In this document: in pieces, positions 52,636 through 61,442 of the stretch
How positions within the stretch are numbered: position 1 is the first letter of the stretch
How the letters are laid out: each line of letters opens with the position of its first letter
Source: Bifidobacterium sp. ESL0775
GTDB taxonomy: Bacteria > Actinomycetota > Actinomycetes > Actinomycetales > Bifidobacteriaceae
Reading direction: 5' to 3'
DNA: 64,000 bases
Assembly (NCBI RefSeq): GCF_029395475.1
Contig: NZ_CP113917.1
Coordinates: forward strand, 744,001 to 808,000
Program-made: the position numbers and the translations under genes
Notes under the pieces: model-generated
Databases searched by the model: none
What the model saw: only the letters and a program-made list of their open reading frames with translations
What the model was told of the DNA's origin: nothing

Positions 52636-54282
52636 GTGCAGTCATCAACCAGCTCTGAACCCATCGTGCTTGATCCGACGGCGGCCGCGTTCGGCCCGTC
52701 GGACACCGTGGCGTCGCTCGGACACACGCATTTCATCGGCATCGGGGGCGCGGGCATGAGCGTGCTCGCCGAGATGCTCCACGAGGAAGGCGTCGAGGTC
52801 TCGGGCTCCGACCGCGAGGCCAACGCTAAAACGGACCGGTTGACTTCGCTGGGCGTCAAAGTGTATTACGGACAGCGTGCGCAAAACGTCGAAGGCGCGC
52901 GGACCGTCGTCTATTCCAGCGCCATCAAACCCGACAATCCAGAGATCGTGGCGGCCGCAAGAGCTGGAGCTCGTATCGTCCACCGCAGCGACATCCTCGC
53001 GTTGCTGATGGCGAGCAAACGCGCCGTCAGCGTCGCCGGCGCGCATGGCAAGACCACCACCAGCTCGCTGATCGCGCATATCCTCGTCAACGCGGGAGCC
53101 GAGGCCGATAAGAGCAGCCAGGTTGAGGCGAACGGGGAATCCGGGACATCCGCCAAACTGGCCGACCCGAGCTATGCCATCGGCGGGTCGATTCAAGGCC
53201 CTGACGGTGTCGCGATCGACGGAGGCCATGCCGGGCGCGGGGATGTCCTCGTTGCCGAGGCCGACGAATCCGACGGCAGCTTCGAGAAATACCGTCCGCT
53301 CGTCGCGTTGATCACCAACGCCGAGGCCGACCATCTCGACCATTATGGTGACGCCGAGCACTATCAGCGGGCGTTCGTGCAATATGCCGGCCACGCCAAG
53401 GGCCATGTGGTCATGTCCATCGACGACAAGGGGGCACAGGCCATCGTGCGTGCGCTGCCTGCCGAGGTGGCTGCGAAGACCATCTGCTATACCACCAATC
53501 CAACCGATGATATCGCCCAAATCGTCGGCTCAAATAATACGAAAACCGGTAATGCCGGCGGCCCGCAGCTTATCCGTATCCTGTCGGAACAGGAAAGCGC
53601 AGGGGACGGCACGGAACGGTTCACCATCGAATTTCCCGCTGGGTTCGCCGGATATGACAAAGTTCGTCGCGTCCCCGTCAAGCTTGGTATCCCCGGCATT
53701 CACAACGCACGCAACGCAGCCGCCGCGATCATCACCACGACACTGTTGGGCATGGACCCGGCGCTCGCCGCACGCGCGGCCTCCACGTTCAAAGGCGCCT
53801 CGCGTCGCTTCGAGGTCAACGGCGTGGAAAATGGTGTGACGGTGGTCGACGATTACGCCCACCATCCCACCGAGATCGCCGCGTTGCTCGACGCCGCGCG
53901 TCGTCGGTACCCCGATTCCACCATCCGCGTGCTCTTCCAGCCCCACCTCTTCAGCCGCACCAAGTTCTTCACCGATCGTTTCGCCGCGGCGCTGGCCAAG
54001 GCCGATGATGTCGTCATCGCGCCGATCTACCCCGCCCGTGAACGGCAAGAGGATTTCCCTTCCGTCACCTCACAGGTCATCGTGGACGCCGCCCACGGTT
54101 TGGCGCACGAGCCGGTCGAGGGGTGGATCTCGGCTTCGAAGGATCTTCAGGAAGGTGCTGAGACCTTGGTCACCCATACTCAGCCGGGTGACGTCCTCAT
54201 CACCGTAGGGGCAGGAGATGTCACCACGATGGATGACATCATGCTCGCCATGCTCAAGGCCAGAGCGAAAGAGTCGTGCTGA
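52636..54282 (+). CDS. murC: UDP-MurNAc:L-alanine ligase
   Basis: A 548-residue Mur ligase for the first peptide-stem step. GTG 52636 is preceded by CCAAGGAGCGTATC. HFIGIGGAGMSVLAEMLHEEG, GVEVSGSDREAN, YSSAIKPDNPE, P-loop SVAGAHGKTTTSSLIAHIL, EADESDGSFEKYRP, ITNAEADHLDHYGD, GIHNARNAAAAI, VVDDYAHHPTEIAALLDAARR, LFQPHLFSRTKFF, and ITVGAGDVTTMDD. Two modest insertions (about residues 157-178 and 300-320) lengthen it beyond E. coli MurC. Stop overlaps the ftsQ start. Confidence 0.95.
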   Translation: MQSSTSSEPIVLDPTAAAFGPSDTVASLGHTHFIGIGGAGMSVLAEMLHEEGVEVSGSDREANAKTDRLTSLGVKVYYGQRAQNVEGARTVVYSSAIKPDNPEIVAAARAGARIVHRSDILALLMASKRAVSVAGAHGKTTTSSLIAHILVNAGAEADKSSQVEANGESGTSAKLADPSYAIGGSIQGPDGVAIDGGHAGRGDVLVAEADESDGSFEKYRPLVALITNAEADHLDHYGDAEHYQRAFVQYAGHAKGHVVMSIDDKGAQAIVRALPAEVAAKTICYTTNPTDDIAQIVGSNNTKTGNAGGPQLIRILSEQESAGDGTERFTIEFPAGFAGYDKVRRVPVKLGIPGIHNARNAAAAIITTTLLGMDPALAARAASTFKGASRRFEVNGVENGVTVVDDYAHHPTEIAALLDAARRRYPDSTIRVLFQPHLFSRTKFFTDRFAAALAKADDVVIAPIYPARERQEDFPSVTSQVIVDAAHGLAHEPVEGWISASKDLQEGAETLVTHTQPGDVLITVGAGDVTTMDDIMLAMLKARAKESC

Positions 54283-55652
54283 TGGCCGGACGACGCATCG
54301 CCAGCGGTGGCGGCAGGAGTGGCAAGGCAGGCAGGAACAATTCCCGCCGCGCCTCCGCCGGTTCCACCGCGCCAAACGAGGTGGAAGCCGAAGTCAATGA
54401 CTTCGGCGTGCCCACAAGGAAGCATACGGGAGACCACGGCTCCGTCTCCCGGACTTCGGCGTCAGGACGGAGGCGGTCATCGCGTGGTGATGCCGCCAAT
54501 GGTGACTCGCCCCGCCAACCGCGCTCGATAAAGTCGGAATCCACCGGTTCCGGTGACGGGCAACATGGGAAAAATGGCGGGAGAGAACAATCCTCGTCGA
54601 CGCGTTCGGCCTCGTCGTCCGCTGGCGCGTCTTCCAAAACCAAGACGTCGCGCAACGGCAAATCCGTAAGCGTTTCCCGTGCTCGCCGTTCCAAGCGCCG
54701 GTACGGGATAGACGAACCGCTGACGGACGGCGGGAACGCGGATTCCCCAAGATCGGTGCGGTCGGCCCGCTCCGGTGGTGCGGCGACCAAAAGCGCGCCC
54801 GGCGGCTTCGTCGACGCGCGGCGGTTGCAGGACGAGGATCTCATCGGCGAGACGTTGGAGCAGACCACCGGCCCGCTCGGTGTCGCCGCGCGTCCGAAAG
54901 TCATCGATTTCGACGCTCGTCTCAAAGAACGTCGTCGGATCAGCGCTTGGAAGGTGACGACCCGGGTCTTGGTGGCATTGATGATTGTGGCCGCCATCGT
55001 GGCCATGGCCTGGATACTGTTCTTCTCGCCCCTTTTCCGGCTTGACGCGCGTCAGATCGCGGTCTCCGGGGAAAACGAGTGGGTCGGTAAGGCCCAGATC
55101 GTCTCCATCGCCGACAAGCAGGCCGGCAAATCGTTGCTCTTGGTGTCTTCTGGGGACGTCGAGCAGGAGCTCAAAGGCATTCCTGGTGTCTCCCATGCCA
55201 AGGTCGACAAAGTCTATCCTAAAGGACTGAAAGTCAGCATCACAGCGCAGGAGCCAGCAGCGATGCTCAAGACCCCCGATAACAGCGAGACGGCCGTGGA
55301 TGGTTACGGGCGTGTGCTCAACAAGGTCGGTAATGTCTCCGCCCAAGGCATCCCCGTCATCGAGGTGGACGACGTGCAGAACAGCCTGCATGACCGTTCC
55401 GTCCAGCAGGCGCTCAAGGTGCTGAATCTCCTGCCGCATGACATGCGCGCCTCGATCACCAAGGTCACCGCGAAAACGCAGGATTCCATCACCACCGAAC
55501 TCAACGGTGGACAACGGGTCATCGTCTGGGGCGACGCCTCCGACATGAAGCTCAAGAAGGCCGTGGTCGACAAGATCATCAACGACCCCACCAAAATCGG
55601 CGACAAGCACCAGGTCGACGTCTCGGCCCCGCTGCGCCCGATCATCAAGTGA
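54282..55652 (+). CDS. ftsQ: Cell division protein FtsQ/DivIB
   Basis: A 456-residue bitopic protein. ATG 54282 overlaps the murC stop (TGATG) with no ribosome binding site of its own, so translation depends on coupling. An unusually long cytoplasmic part of about 220 residues, rich in S, R, G and T, precedes one helix (VLVALMIVAAIVAMAWILFF, about 228-247), a POTRA domain (FRLDARQIAVSGENEWVGKA, about 250-325) and the beta domain (AAMLKTPDNSETAVDGYGRV, GQRVIVWGDASDMKLKKAVV). It links FtsL/FtsB with the FtsWI synthase. Last gene of the dcw run. Confidence 0.92.
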   Translation: MAGRRIASGGGRSGKAGRNNSRRASAGSTAPNEVEAEVNDFGVPTRKHTGDHGSVSRTSASGRRRSSRGDAANGDSPRQPRSIKSESTGSGDGQHGKNGGREQSSSTRSASSSAGASSKTKTSRNGKSVSVSRARRSKRRYGIDEPLTDGGNADSPRSVRSARSGGAATKSAPGGFVDARRLQDEDLIGETLEQTTGPLGVAARPKVIDFDARLKERRRISAWKVTTRVLVALMIVAAIVAMAWILFFSPLFRLDARQIAVSGENEWVGKAQIVSIADKQAGKSLLLVSSGDVEQELKGIPGVSHAKVDKVYPKGLKVSITAQEPAAMLKTPDNSETAVDGYGRVLNKVGNVSAQGIPVIEVDDVQNSLHDRSVQQALKVLNLLPHDMRASITKVTAKTQDSITTELNGGQRVIVWGDASDMKLKKAVVDKIINDPTKIGDKHQVDVSAPLRPIIK

Positions 55653-55660
55653 TTGGCTTG

Positions 55661-56146
55661 TCAGCGTTTGGCCATGAGCTCATCGGTATCGAAGAGAATG
55701 GTCACCGGGCCGTCATTGGTCAGGCTCACCCGCATGTGCGATCCGAAACGGCCCTCTTTGACGTTGATGCCTTGCGCCCGCAGCGCGTCGTTGAAGTCCA
55801 GCCAGATGTGTTTGGCGTGTTCCGGTTCGCCGGCGTTGATGAAGCTCGGCCGGTTGCCTTTTCGTACATCGCCGAAGAGCGTGAACTGCGAGACCGACAG
55901 TATTTCGCCGCCCACCTGTGCCAGCGAGAGATTCATCTTCCCGTTCTCATCTTCGAAGACGCGCAGCTTGCTGATTTTGCGAGCCAACCAATCGACCTGT
56001 TCCTGCCCGTCCTCGTCGCTGACCCCTGCAAGCAGCACGTACCCGATGCCGATATGCTGTGGCTCGAATGTGGTATCGACCTCGCCACTGACTTCATCGA
56101 CAACGTCGATATCCGCTTTACTGACTTTCTGCAATACGATTCTCAT
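55661..56146 (-). CDS. dtd: D-aminoacyl-tRNA deacylase
   Basis: A 161-residue enzyme that hydrolyses D-aminoacyl-tRNA, protecting translation from D-amino acids used in the wall. MRIVLQKVSKADIDV at the start, catalytic region LSVSQFTLFGDVRKGNRPSF and the chirality-excluding LTNDGPVTILFD (the NxGPxT motif). It converges with ftsQ (8-base gap) and follows ssrA on the same strand beyond that gene's terminator. Confidence 0.95.
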   Translation of the reverse strand: MRIVLQKVSKADIDVVDEVSGEVDTTFEPQHIGIGYVLLAGVSDEDGQEQVDWLARKISKLRVFEDENGKMNLSLAQVGGEILSVSQFTLFGDVRKGNRPSFINAGEPEHAKHIWLDFNDALRAQGINVKEGRFGSHMRVSLTNDGPVTILFDTDELMAKR

Positions 56147-56185
56147 GGCTTCAAGTCTAGCGCGCCCTGATTCGTTTATTGATAA

Positions 56186-56221
56186 CGAAAAACGCCGCCA
56201 AGGATACCCCTGGCGGCGTTT
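56186..56221 (-). terminator. Rho-independent terminator of ssrA
   Basis: On the minus strand AACGCCGCCA and TGGCGGCGTT pair perfectly around a 10-base loop and run into TTTTCG. It lies 7 bases after the tmRNA 3' end and before dtd. Confidence 0.85.
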
Positions 56222-56227
56222 GCAGAG

Positions 56228-56619
56228 TGGAGCTGCGGGGAATTGAACCCCGGTCCGATGGCCGAACCCTCAGTCTTCTACGTGCGTAGGCCGCTGGCCT
56301 TTTGGCAGTTTTTCTGCCCCCATCCGTGTCGCGGACAATGGATGGCGAGCATATCTACAGTTAAAGTCCCTGAGTCACCCTGTGGTTCAATGGCTCAAGC
56401 AAGTCCTCTAATAACGCTCAGCATCTCCCCGAAGACAATGGAGAGTGAACGGAGCAGCAGCTCACTGGTTAATCCTGGCGCGAAGCTCAGGCAGCGAGTG
56501 CGAACTCAGTGCGATTAGATTTAGCACTTGTTGTTTCGTGGAGGTCATCTCGAGTGGACTCCACATTCTCGGCACGCTTCCCTGCGACGAACAGGTCACC
56601 GTCGAAACCGATCAGCCCC
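56228..56619 (-). ncRNA. ssrA: tmRNA (transfer-messenger RNA)
   Basis: The minus strand begins GGGGCTGATCGGTTTCGACGG and ends with the T-arm and acceptor GGGGTTCAATTCCCCGCAGCTCCA; GGGGCTG and CAGCTCC form the acceptor stem. CCA is not encoded. The tag frame (56525 down to 56487) reads GCT AAA TCT AAT CGC ACT GAG TTC and continues to a TGA, giving AKSNRTEFALAA. tmRNA with SmpB rescues ribosomes stalled on broken mRNA and tags the product for degradation. The tag is the bifidobacterial one. Confidence 0.97.
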
Positions 56620-57007
56620 TTTTTGAATTTTCAAACCCCGATTTGCACCGGACTTATCAGTATATCCCGTTTCGAGGACCGTGGCCTGGTTCTATGTCCT
56701 GAGAGCAGAAATGCGGTGCTTCGGATTCGGGTGATTTGCGAGCCGCAGGAAGGCGTCGGTGACTTGTCGTGCAGAATTTGACGCCCGGGAGAAGGAAAAG
56801 CAAAATATTGCTGGTGATTTTGACTTGGTTGTCGAGCCGACGATACGACGAAGAATTACACGGAATAGCCTAAGGGTAGAGTATTGATTTGAGATGCGCC
56901 GGATGCTTGGGGTGAGCCAATCGAAGGCCTCAAAAGTCCGGAAAGCAGTATTGAAGGTCTTTGATAATGGTAGACCAAGGATATTTTCGCAAAACGAGGA
57001 GACGGCA

Positions 57008-57916
57008 ATGACACAGGACGATAGCGATGCGATGAATCGGTCCGTGAGGACAATGGGAAGTGATGAGGCCGGCGAACAGATTGACATGCCACTGCGTCGG
57101 GCGCATAACGGTTTCACCCTGCCGGCCATTGGTTTCGGGACTGGCGGGCTCAATGGTTTCGCTGGCGTTGAGGGCATCAAATCCGCGCTGAGCGTGGGTT
57201 ATCGGCTTTTGGACACGGCGTTCAATTACGAGAACGAGGGCACGGTTGGGCGCGCCATTCGTGAATCCGAGGTGCCCAGGGAAGAGATCATCGTCACTTC
57301 CAAGCTTCCGGGCCGTCACCACGCTTATGACGAGGCCCGGATATGCATCGAGGAAAGCGTCAATCGGATGGGACTGGATTATATCGACCTGTATCTCATC
57401 CATTGGCCCAATCCCTCGCAAGGCCAGTATGTCGAGGCCTGGCGTGCTTTGGTGGACGCTCAGCGGCAGGGCATCGTCAAGCAGATCGGCGTCAGCAATT
57501 TCCTGCCCGGCCATATCGACATGCTGGAGCGCGTCACCGGGGTCACGCCGGTTGTCAACCAGATCGAGCGTCACCCTTATTATCAGCAAGCTGAACAGAT
57601 GGCCTACGACCAGGAGCATGGCATTATCACCGAGGCGTGGTGCCCGTTGGGCCGGGCCAACCGGATGCTTGAGGATAAGGACATCGTCGCCATCGCGCGC
57701 AAGCATGCGGTGACACCGGGGGAGGTCATCCTGCGTTGGCACATGCTCACCGGCGATGTGGCCATCCCGAAATCCGCCTCGCTGGAGCGCCAGCGGACGA
57801 ATCTTGCGGTCTCGCGCATCAAACTCGACGAGCTGGACATGGCCCGGCTCAAGGCGTTGGACAATCCGTTGGGCAGCATGTTCGGCTTCGATCCTCGTTT
57901 CCATGAAGAGGATTGA
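57008..57916 (+). CDS. Aldo-keto reductase
   Basis: A 302-residue NADPH-dependent reductase. GAGGAGACGGCA precedes ATG 57008; earlier in-frame ATGs (56894) lack a ribosome binding site. The barrel shows GFTLPAIGFGTGGLNGF, catalytic Asp and Tyr in LLDTAFNYENEGTVGRAI, Lys in IIVTSKLPGRHH, His in DLYLIHWPNPS, then GVSNFLPGHIDML and the cofactor site VAIPKSASLERQRTNLAV. It resembles 2,5-diketo-gluconate reductase-type AKR5 enzymes. Substrate unknown; it precedes a sugar-import locus but with its own promoter-sized gap between. Confidence 0.9.
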   Translation: MTQDDSDAMNRSVRTMGSDEAGEQIDMPLRRAHNGFTLPAIGFGTGGLNGFAGVEGIKSALSVGYRLLDTAFNYENEGTVGRAIRESEVPREEIIVTSKLPGRHHAYDEARICIEESVNRMGLDYIDLYLIHWPNPSQGQYVEAWRALVDAQRQGIVKQIGVSNFLPGHIDMLERVTGVTPVVNQIERHPYYQQAEQMAYDQEHGIITEAWCPLGRANRMLEDKDIVAIARKHAVTPGEVILRWHMLTGDVAIPKSASLERQRTNLAVSRIKLDELDMARLKALDNPLGSMFGFDPRFHEED

Positions 57917-58000
57917 TATTTATTTAGGATTTGCTTTTTTAAGTGTATGTGTAATCAGATAATTCTTTGATAAAGTTATAGTTAAAAAGTTTATTTCTGC

Positions 58001-58029
58001 TTGACAATCTTATTTCAATATGATTTAAT
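58001..58029 (+). promoter_or_regulatory. Promoter of the mannoside ABC operon
   Basis: TTGACA at 58001-58006, 17 bases, TTTAAT at 58024-58029, within an AT-rich stretch. A small palindrome CCGCA-GGCCT-TGCGG (58044-58058) lies just after the expected start and may be an operator or leader hairpin. Confidence 0.65.
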
Positions 58030-58103
58030 AAATATGTCAGTTTCCGCAGGCCTTGCGGTGTAGCTAGGGGAAGCGGATGCCAACAACATTGTAAAGGAGC
58101 AAT

Positions 58104-59471
58104 ATGAAGAGCAGAGTGAAAAAGTACGTTGCGGTTGCCGCTGCGGTTCTGGCCTCGTCCATGGTCTTTGCGGGCTGTGGCTCCAGTTCTTCTTCTTCGG
58201 AAAGCAAGACCATCAAGGTCTTTTATCAGAAGACTGACACGTTCAAGTCGTTTGATTTGATAGCGAAGCCCACGAAGGCGGCGTTCGAGAAGGCCCATCC
58301 TAATGTGAAGGTCGAGTTGCAGCCGGTTTCCGCACAGGAATCCGACTACAAGACCAAACTCGCCTTGGCTGAGCGTTCTCCGGAAACAGCTCCGGATGTT
58401 ATCTATCAGGATTCCGATAGCATTCAGGCAGATGCCGATGCCGGCTATCTCGCCAATCTCAATAAATATGTGAACAAGTGGGCGGACTGGAGGCAGTATC
58501 TGCCTACGGCCAAGCAGATCGGGCAAGGTAAGAATGGCTATTATGGCGTGCCGCTGAACACCGACACCCGAGTCATCTGGTACAACAAGACGATTTTCGC
58601 AAAGGCTGGCATCTCAATGCCGTGGCAGCCTAAGACTTGGGATGACGTGACGGCTGCCGCTCAGAAGATTCACGACAACGTTCCCGGTGTCATTCCGCTG
58701 AACATGTACGCAGGCACCCCTCGAGGTGAGGGAACCTCTATGCAGAGCTTCTATGAGCTTCTTTTCGGAACCAAGCAGAAGAATGACGCGTTGCGCGTCC
58801 AGAAGACCGGCAAGTGGGTTATCGGTTCGCAAGGTTTCAAGGATTCGCTAAAGTTCCTGAAGAATCTTTATGACAAGAAGTATGCGCCCGCGCCTTCCGA
58901 GGAACTTGATTCCAACATCACTAACAAGGTGAGCACCCAGTGGATGCCACAGGGCAAGCTTGGCATGATGGTCGACGGCAGCTGGATGCCACAAAATTGG
59001 GTTAAGGGTGGCCCTGCCGAATGGCCTGATTATACCAAGACTCTCGATGTCGCGTTCTTCCCGACCCAGAACGGCCAGGGTCCCCACTACGTCAGCGCTT
59101 CTGGTGGCTGGAACGTGTCCATCGGCGCCAAGTCTAAGAACCAGGATCTTGCCTTCGAGTACATCAAGATGCTCAACACCAAGGAAAACAATGTGAAGTT
59201 CCTGCTTTCCTGCGCCAACACCGCGGTTCGTAAGGATGTCGCCGCCGATCCCCGTTATAAGGCGATCACACCTTTCACCCCGAAGCTGACTGAAGCTGTC
59301 AAGTATACGCACTTCCGTCCGTCGGTGACCGAATACACCAAGGTTTCCGCCGAAATTCAGAAGGCCACCGAGAAAGTCATCACCGGCACGTCTGTCGATG
59401 AGGCGGCTCAAGGCTACGACCAGGCGGTCCAGGACATCGTCGGCCAGGGCAATTACGTCAAGAAGGATTGA
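58104..59471 (+). CDS. Sugar ABC transporter substrate-binding lipoprotein
   Basis: A 455-residue cluster B binding protein. GTAAAGGAGCAAT precedes the ATG. The signal peptide ends in the lipobox VFAGC with Cys25, so it is lipid-anchored on the membrane, followed by a serine linker. The fold shows IKVFYQKTDTFKSFDLIAKP, VIYQDSDSIQADADAGYLAN, GYYGVPLNTDTRVIWYNKTIF, WQPKTWDDVTAAAQKI, MVDGSWMPQNW and SGGWNVSIGAKSKNQDLAFEYIKML, typical of oligosaccharide binders. Next to two permeases and an alpha-mannosidase, its ligand is probably a mannose-containing glycan. The ATPase is not in the window; a shared MsiK-type ATPase is usual in this group. Confidence 0.92.
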   Translation: MKSRVKKYVAVAAAVLASSMVFAGCGSSSSSSESKTIKVFYQKTDTFKSFDLIAKPTKAAFEKAHPNVKVELQPVSAQESDYKTKLALAERSPETAPDVIYQDSDSIQADADAGYLANLNKYVNKWADWRQYLPTAKQIGQGKNGYYGVPLNTDTRVIWYNKTIFAKAGISMPWQPKTWDDVTAAAQKIHDNVPGVIPLNMYAGTPRGEGTSMQSFYELLFGTKQKNDALRVQKTGKWVIGSQGFKDSLKFLKNLYDKKYAPAPSEELDSNITNKVSTQWMPQGKLGMMVDGSWMPQNWVKGGPAEWPDYTKTLDVAFFPTQNGQGPHYVSASGGWNVSIGAKSKNQDLAFEYIKMLNTKENNVKFLLSCANTAVRKDVAADPRYKAITPFTPKLTEAVKYTHFRPSVTEYTKVSAEIQKATEKVITGTSVDEAAQGYDQAVQDIVGQGNYVKKD

Positions 59472-59568
59472 GACGTGAGCCTATGAAGTAACAAGCTGGT
59501 TGCGGGGCAAGAGAGGACACTCATCGACGCCGTGCAATCAGCTTTCGCAAACTTCGGGAAGGATTGTT

Positions 59569-60447
59569 ATGAAGGTGTTTGCAAAACGGTATTGGCCCGT
59601 GCTGCCTGGTCTTATATTGATGGTGGCATTCATGTTGGGGCCGATTCTATGGGCTTTTTATGGATCCTTGACCAATGTCGCCTTGACGGGTCCAAAGGCC
59701 ACGAATCCAGACTTTGTGGGGATGAAGAACTACGCGCGTCTGTTCACAGACCATGATTTTCCAAAATCGATCTGGCTGACGATAGTCTTCGTGGTGGTGA
59801 GTGCCATTATCGCCCAGAATTTCTTGGGGTTGGGATTGGCCATTCTTCTGCAACGCAGCAACCGCATCATCGGAAGGTTCGTCTCCGCCGCGGTAATGAC
59901 GGCGTGGGTCGTTCCTGAGTTGGTTTCCGCATTCGCGTGCTACGCGTTCTTCTCGAAGAACGGTACATTGAACCAGATTCTTCAGATGCTTGGATTACAT
60001 GGCGTTGAATGGCTTTATCTGATGCCTATGTTCTCCGTGATACTGGCAAATATATGGAGAGGAACCGCGTTCTCAATGATGAATTATCAGGCGGCCATAG
60101 GCGAGGTCGACAGCTCGTTGACTGAAGCGGCCGTTGTCGATGGCGCCAATGGCTGGCAGGTTTTCATCCATGTGACGATGCCTGTCATTAAACAGACCGT
60201 ATTGACCAATTTGATGCTGATCACCTTGCAGACCATGGCGTCCTTCACGCTCATCTTCGTGATGACCGCTGGAGGTCCAGGCACGAACAGCACCACATTG
60301 CCTGTGTTGGCTTACAAAGAAGCCTTCAAGTTCGGTGATATCGGCTATGGCTGCGCGATAGCTGTGGTCATGCTCATCATCGGCGGCATTTTCGGTGTCA
60401 TATATGTCCGCGGCCTTCGAGACGAGAAGGGAGTCACCAATGAGTGA
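59569..60447 (+). CDS. Sugar ABC transporter permease (MalF type)
   Basis: A 292-residue permease with six helices. GGGAAGGATTGTT precedes ATG 59569. PVLPGLILMVAFMLGPILWA starts the first helix; the ATPase-coupling EAA loop reads EVDSSLTEAAVVDGANGWQVFIHVTMP. LAYKEAFKFGDIGYGCAIAVVM is the usual C-terminal pattern. It overlaps the next gene by 8 bases and follows the binding protein by 97 bases. Confidence 0.92.
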   Translation: MKVFAKRYWPVLPGLILMVAFMLGPILWAFYGSLTNVALTGPKATNPDFVGMKNYARLFTDHDFPKSIWLTIVFVVVSAIIAQNFLGLGLAILLQRSNRIIGRFVSAAVMTAWVVPELVSAFACYAFFSKNGTLNQILQMLGLHGVEWLYLMPMFSVILANIWRGTAFSMMNYQAAIGEVDSSLTEAAVVDGANGWQVFIHVTMPVIKQTVLTNLMLITLQTMASFTLIFVMTAGGPGTNSTTLPVLAYKEAFKFGDIGYGCAIAVVMLIIGGIFGVIYVRGLRDEKGVTNE

Positions 60448-61351
60448 AGCGACAATGACGGCAACGTCTTCCGGCAAAACCAAAGACGAAAAGAAGACGA
60501 AGGGCAACCAGCATTTCACCACTCCGACCTCACCGAGGCATGGTGCTTCGGCCTTCTTTGCCTACTTGGCAATGGGTGTGGTGTTCGTGGTGTTCCTGCT
60601 CCCGATGCTGTGGGTCTTTTTGGCGGCGTTCGATTCGGACGCGTCTTTTGAGACCAAAATGCCCACGCACTGGACTTTGCACAATTTCAGTTCGATTCTC
60701 AATATGGACACAACGTTCAGACCATTGTGGAACAGCGTGATCCTTGCGGGCATTTCCACGCTCATCGTCATCATCTGTTCGGTGTTGACCGCGTATCCCA
60801 TGTCCCGCTACCAGTCGAAGTTTAACAAGCCTTTCATGTATACGGTGCTGTTCGGCACCTGCCTGCCGATCACCTGCTTGATGGTGCCTGTCTACGCCTT
60901 GTTCGTTTCCTTCCACATGATCGATTCGATGATCGGCACGATCTGCTTCCTGGCCGCCTCCTCATTGCCCATGGCGATTTGGATGACCAAGAACTATATG
61001 GATGCGGTGCCCTTGGAACTTGAGGAAGCGGCGTGGGTTGATGGTGCCGGAAGAATGAAGACGCTGCGCACGGTGGTCGTGCCTCTTATGAAACCCGGGC
61101 TTGCGGCGGTGAGCATTTATGTGCTCATGCATACTTGGGGTAACTTCTTCGTTCCATACATTCTTCTGATTTCTCCGAGCAAGCAGCCTGCGTCGGTGAG
61201 TATCTACACCTTCTTCGGCCAGAACGGAATGATTGCTTATGGGCAGCTGGCGGCATACTCGCTGCTGTATTCGATCCCCGTGGTCGTCATGTATATCATC
61301 TCCAACCATGTCCTCGGTACATATTCGTTGGCTGGTGGTGTCAAGGGGTAG
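60440..61351 (+). CDS. Sugar ABC transporter permease (MalG type)
   Basis: A 303-residue permease. ATG 60440 lies within the end of the preceding permease gene; GGGAG is 6 bases upstream. A polar tail of about 35 residues precedes six helices (VVFVVFLLPMLWVFLAAF first). The EAA loop is PLELEEAAWVDGAGRMKTLRTVVVPLMKPG. The segment CSVLTAYPMSRYQSKFNKPF is typical of MalG-like subunits. Forms the heterodimeric channel with the upstream permease. Confidence 0.92.
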   Translation: MSEATMTATSSGKTKDEKKTKGNQHFTTPTSPRHGASAFFAYLAMGVVFVVFLLPMLWVFLAAFDSDASFETKMPTHWTLHNFSSILNMDTTFRPLWNSVILAGISTLIVIICSVLTAYPMSRYQSKFNKPFMYTVLFGTCLPITCLMVPVYALFVSFHMIDSMIGTICFLAASSLPMAIWMTKNYMDAVPLELEEAAWVDGAGRMKTLRTVVVPLMKPGLAAVSIYVLMHTWGNFFVPYILLISPSKQPASVSIYTFFGQNGMIAYGQLAAYSLLYSIPVVVMYIISNHVLGTYSLAGGVKG

Positions 61352-61365
61352 CGAAAACAAAATGG

Positions 61366-61392
61366 GTGCGTCGCCGATGCGATGCGGCGCAC
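61366..61392 (+). other. Intergenic hairpin between permease and mannosidase genes
   Basis: GTGCGTCGC (61366-61374) pairs with GCGGCGCAC (61384-61392) with one G.U and a 9-base loop. No T-run follows. It may stabilise the upstream mRNA or set differential expression of transporter and enzyme. Confidence 0.5.
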
Positions 61393-61442
61393 TCTTGGAG
61401 AGAAATGCGACCTTTAATGTTCATCACAAGGAGTATTGAGCC

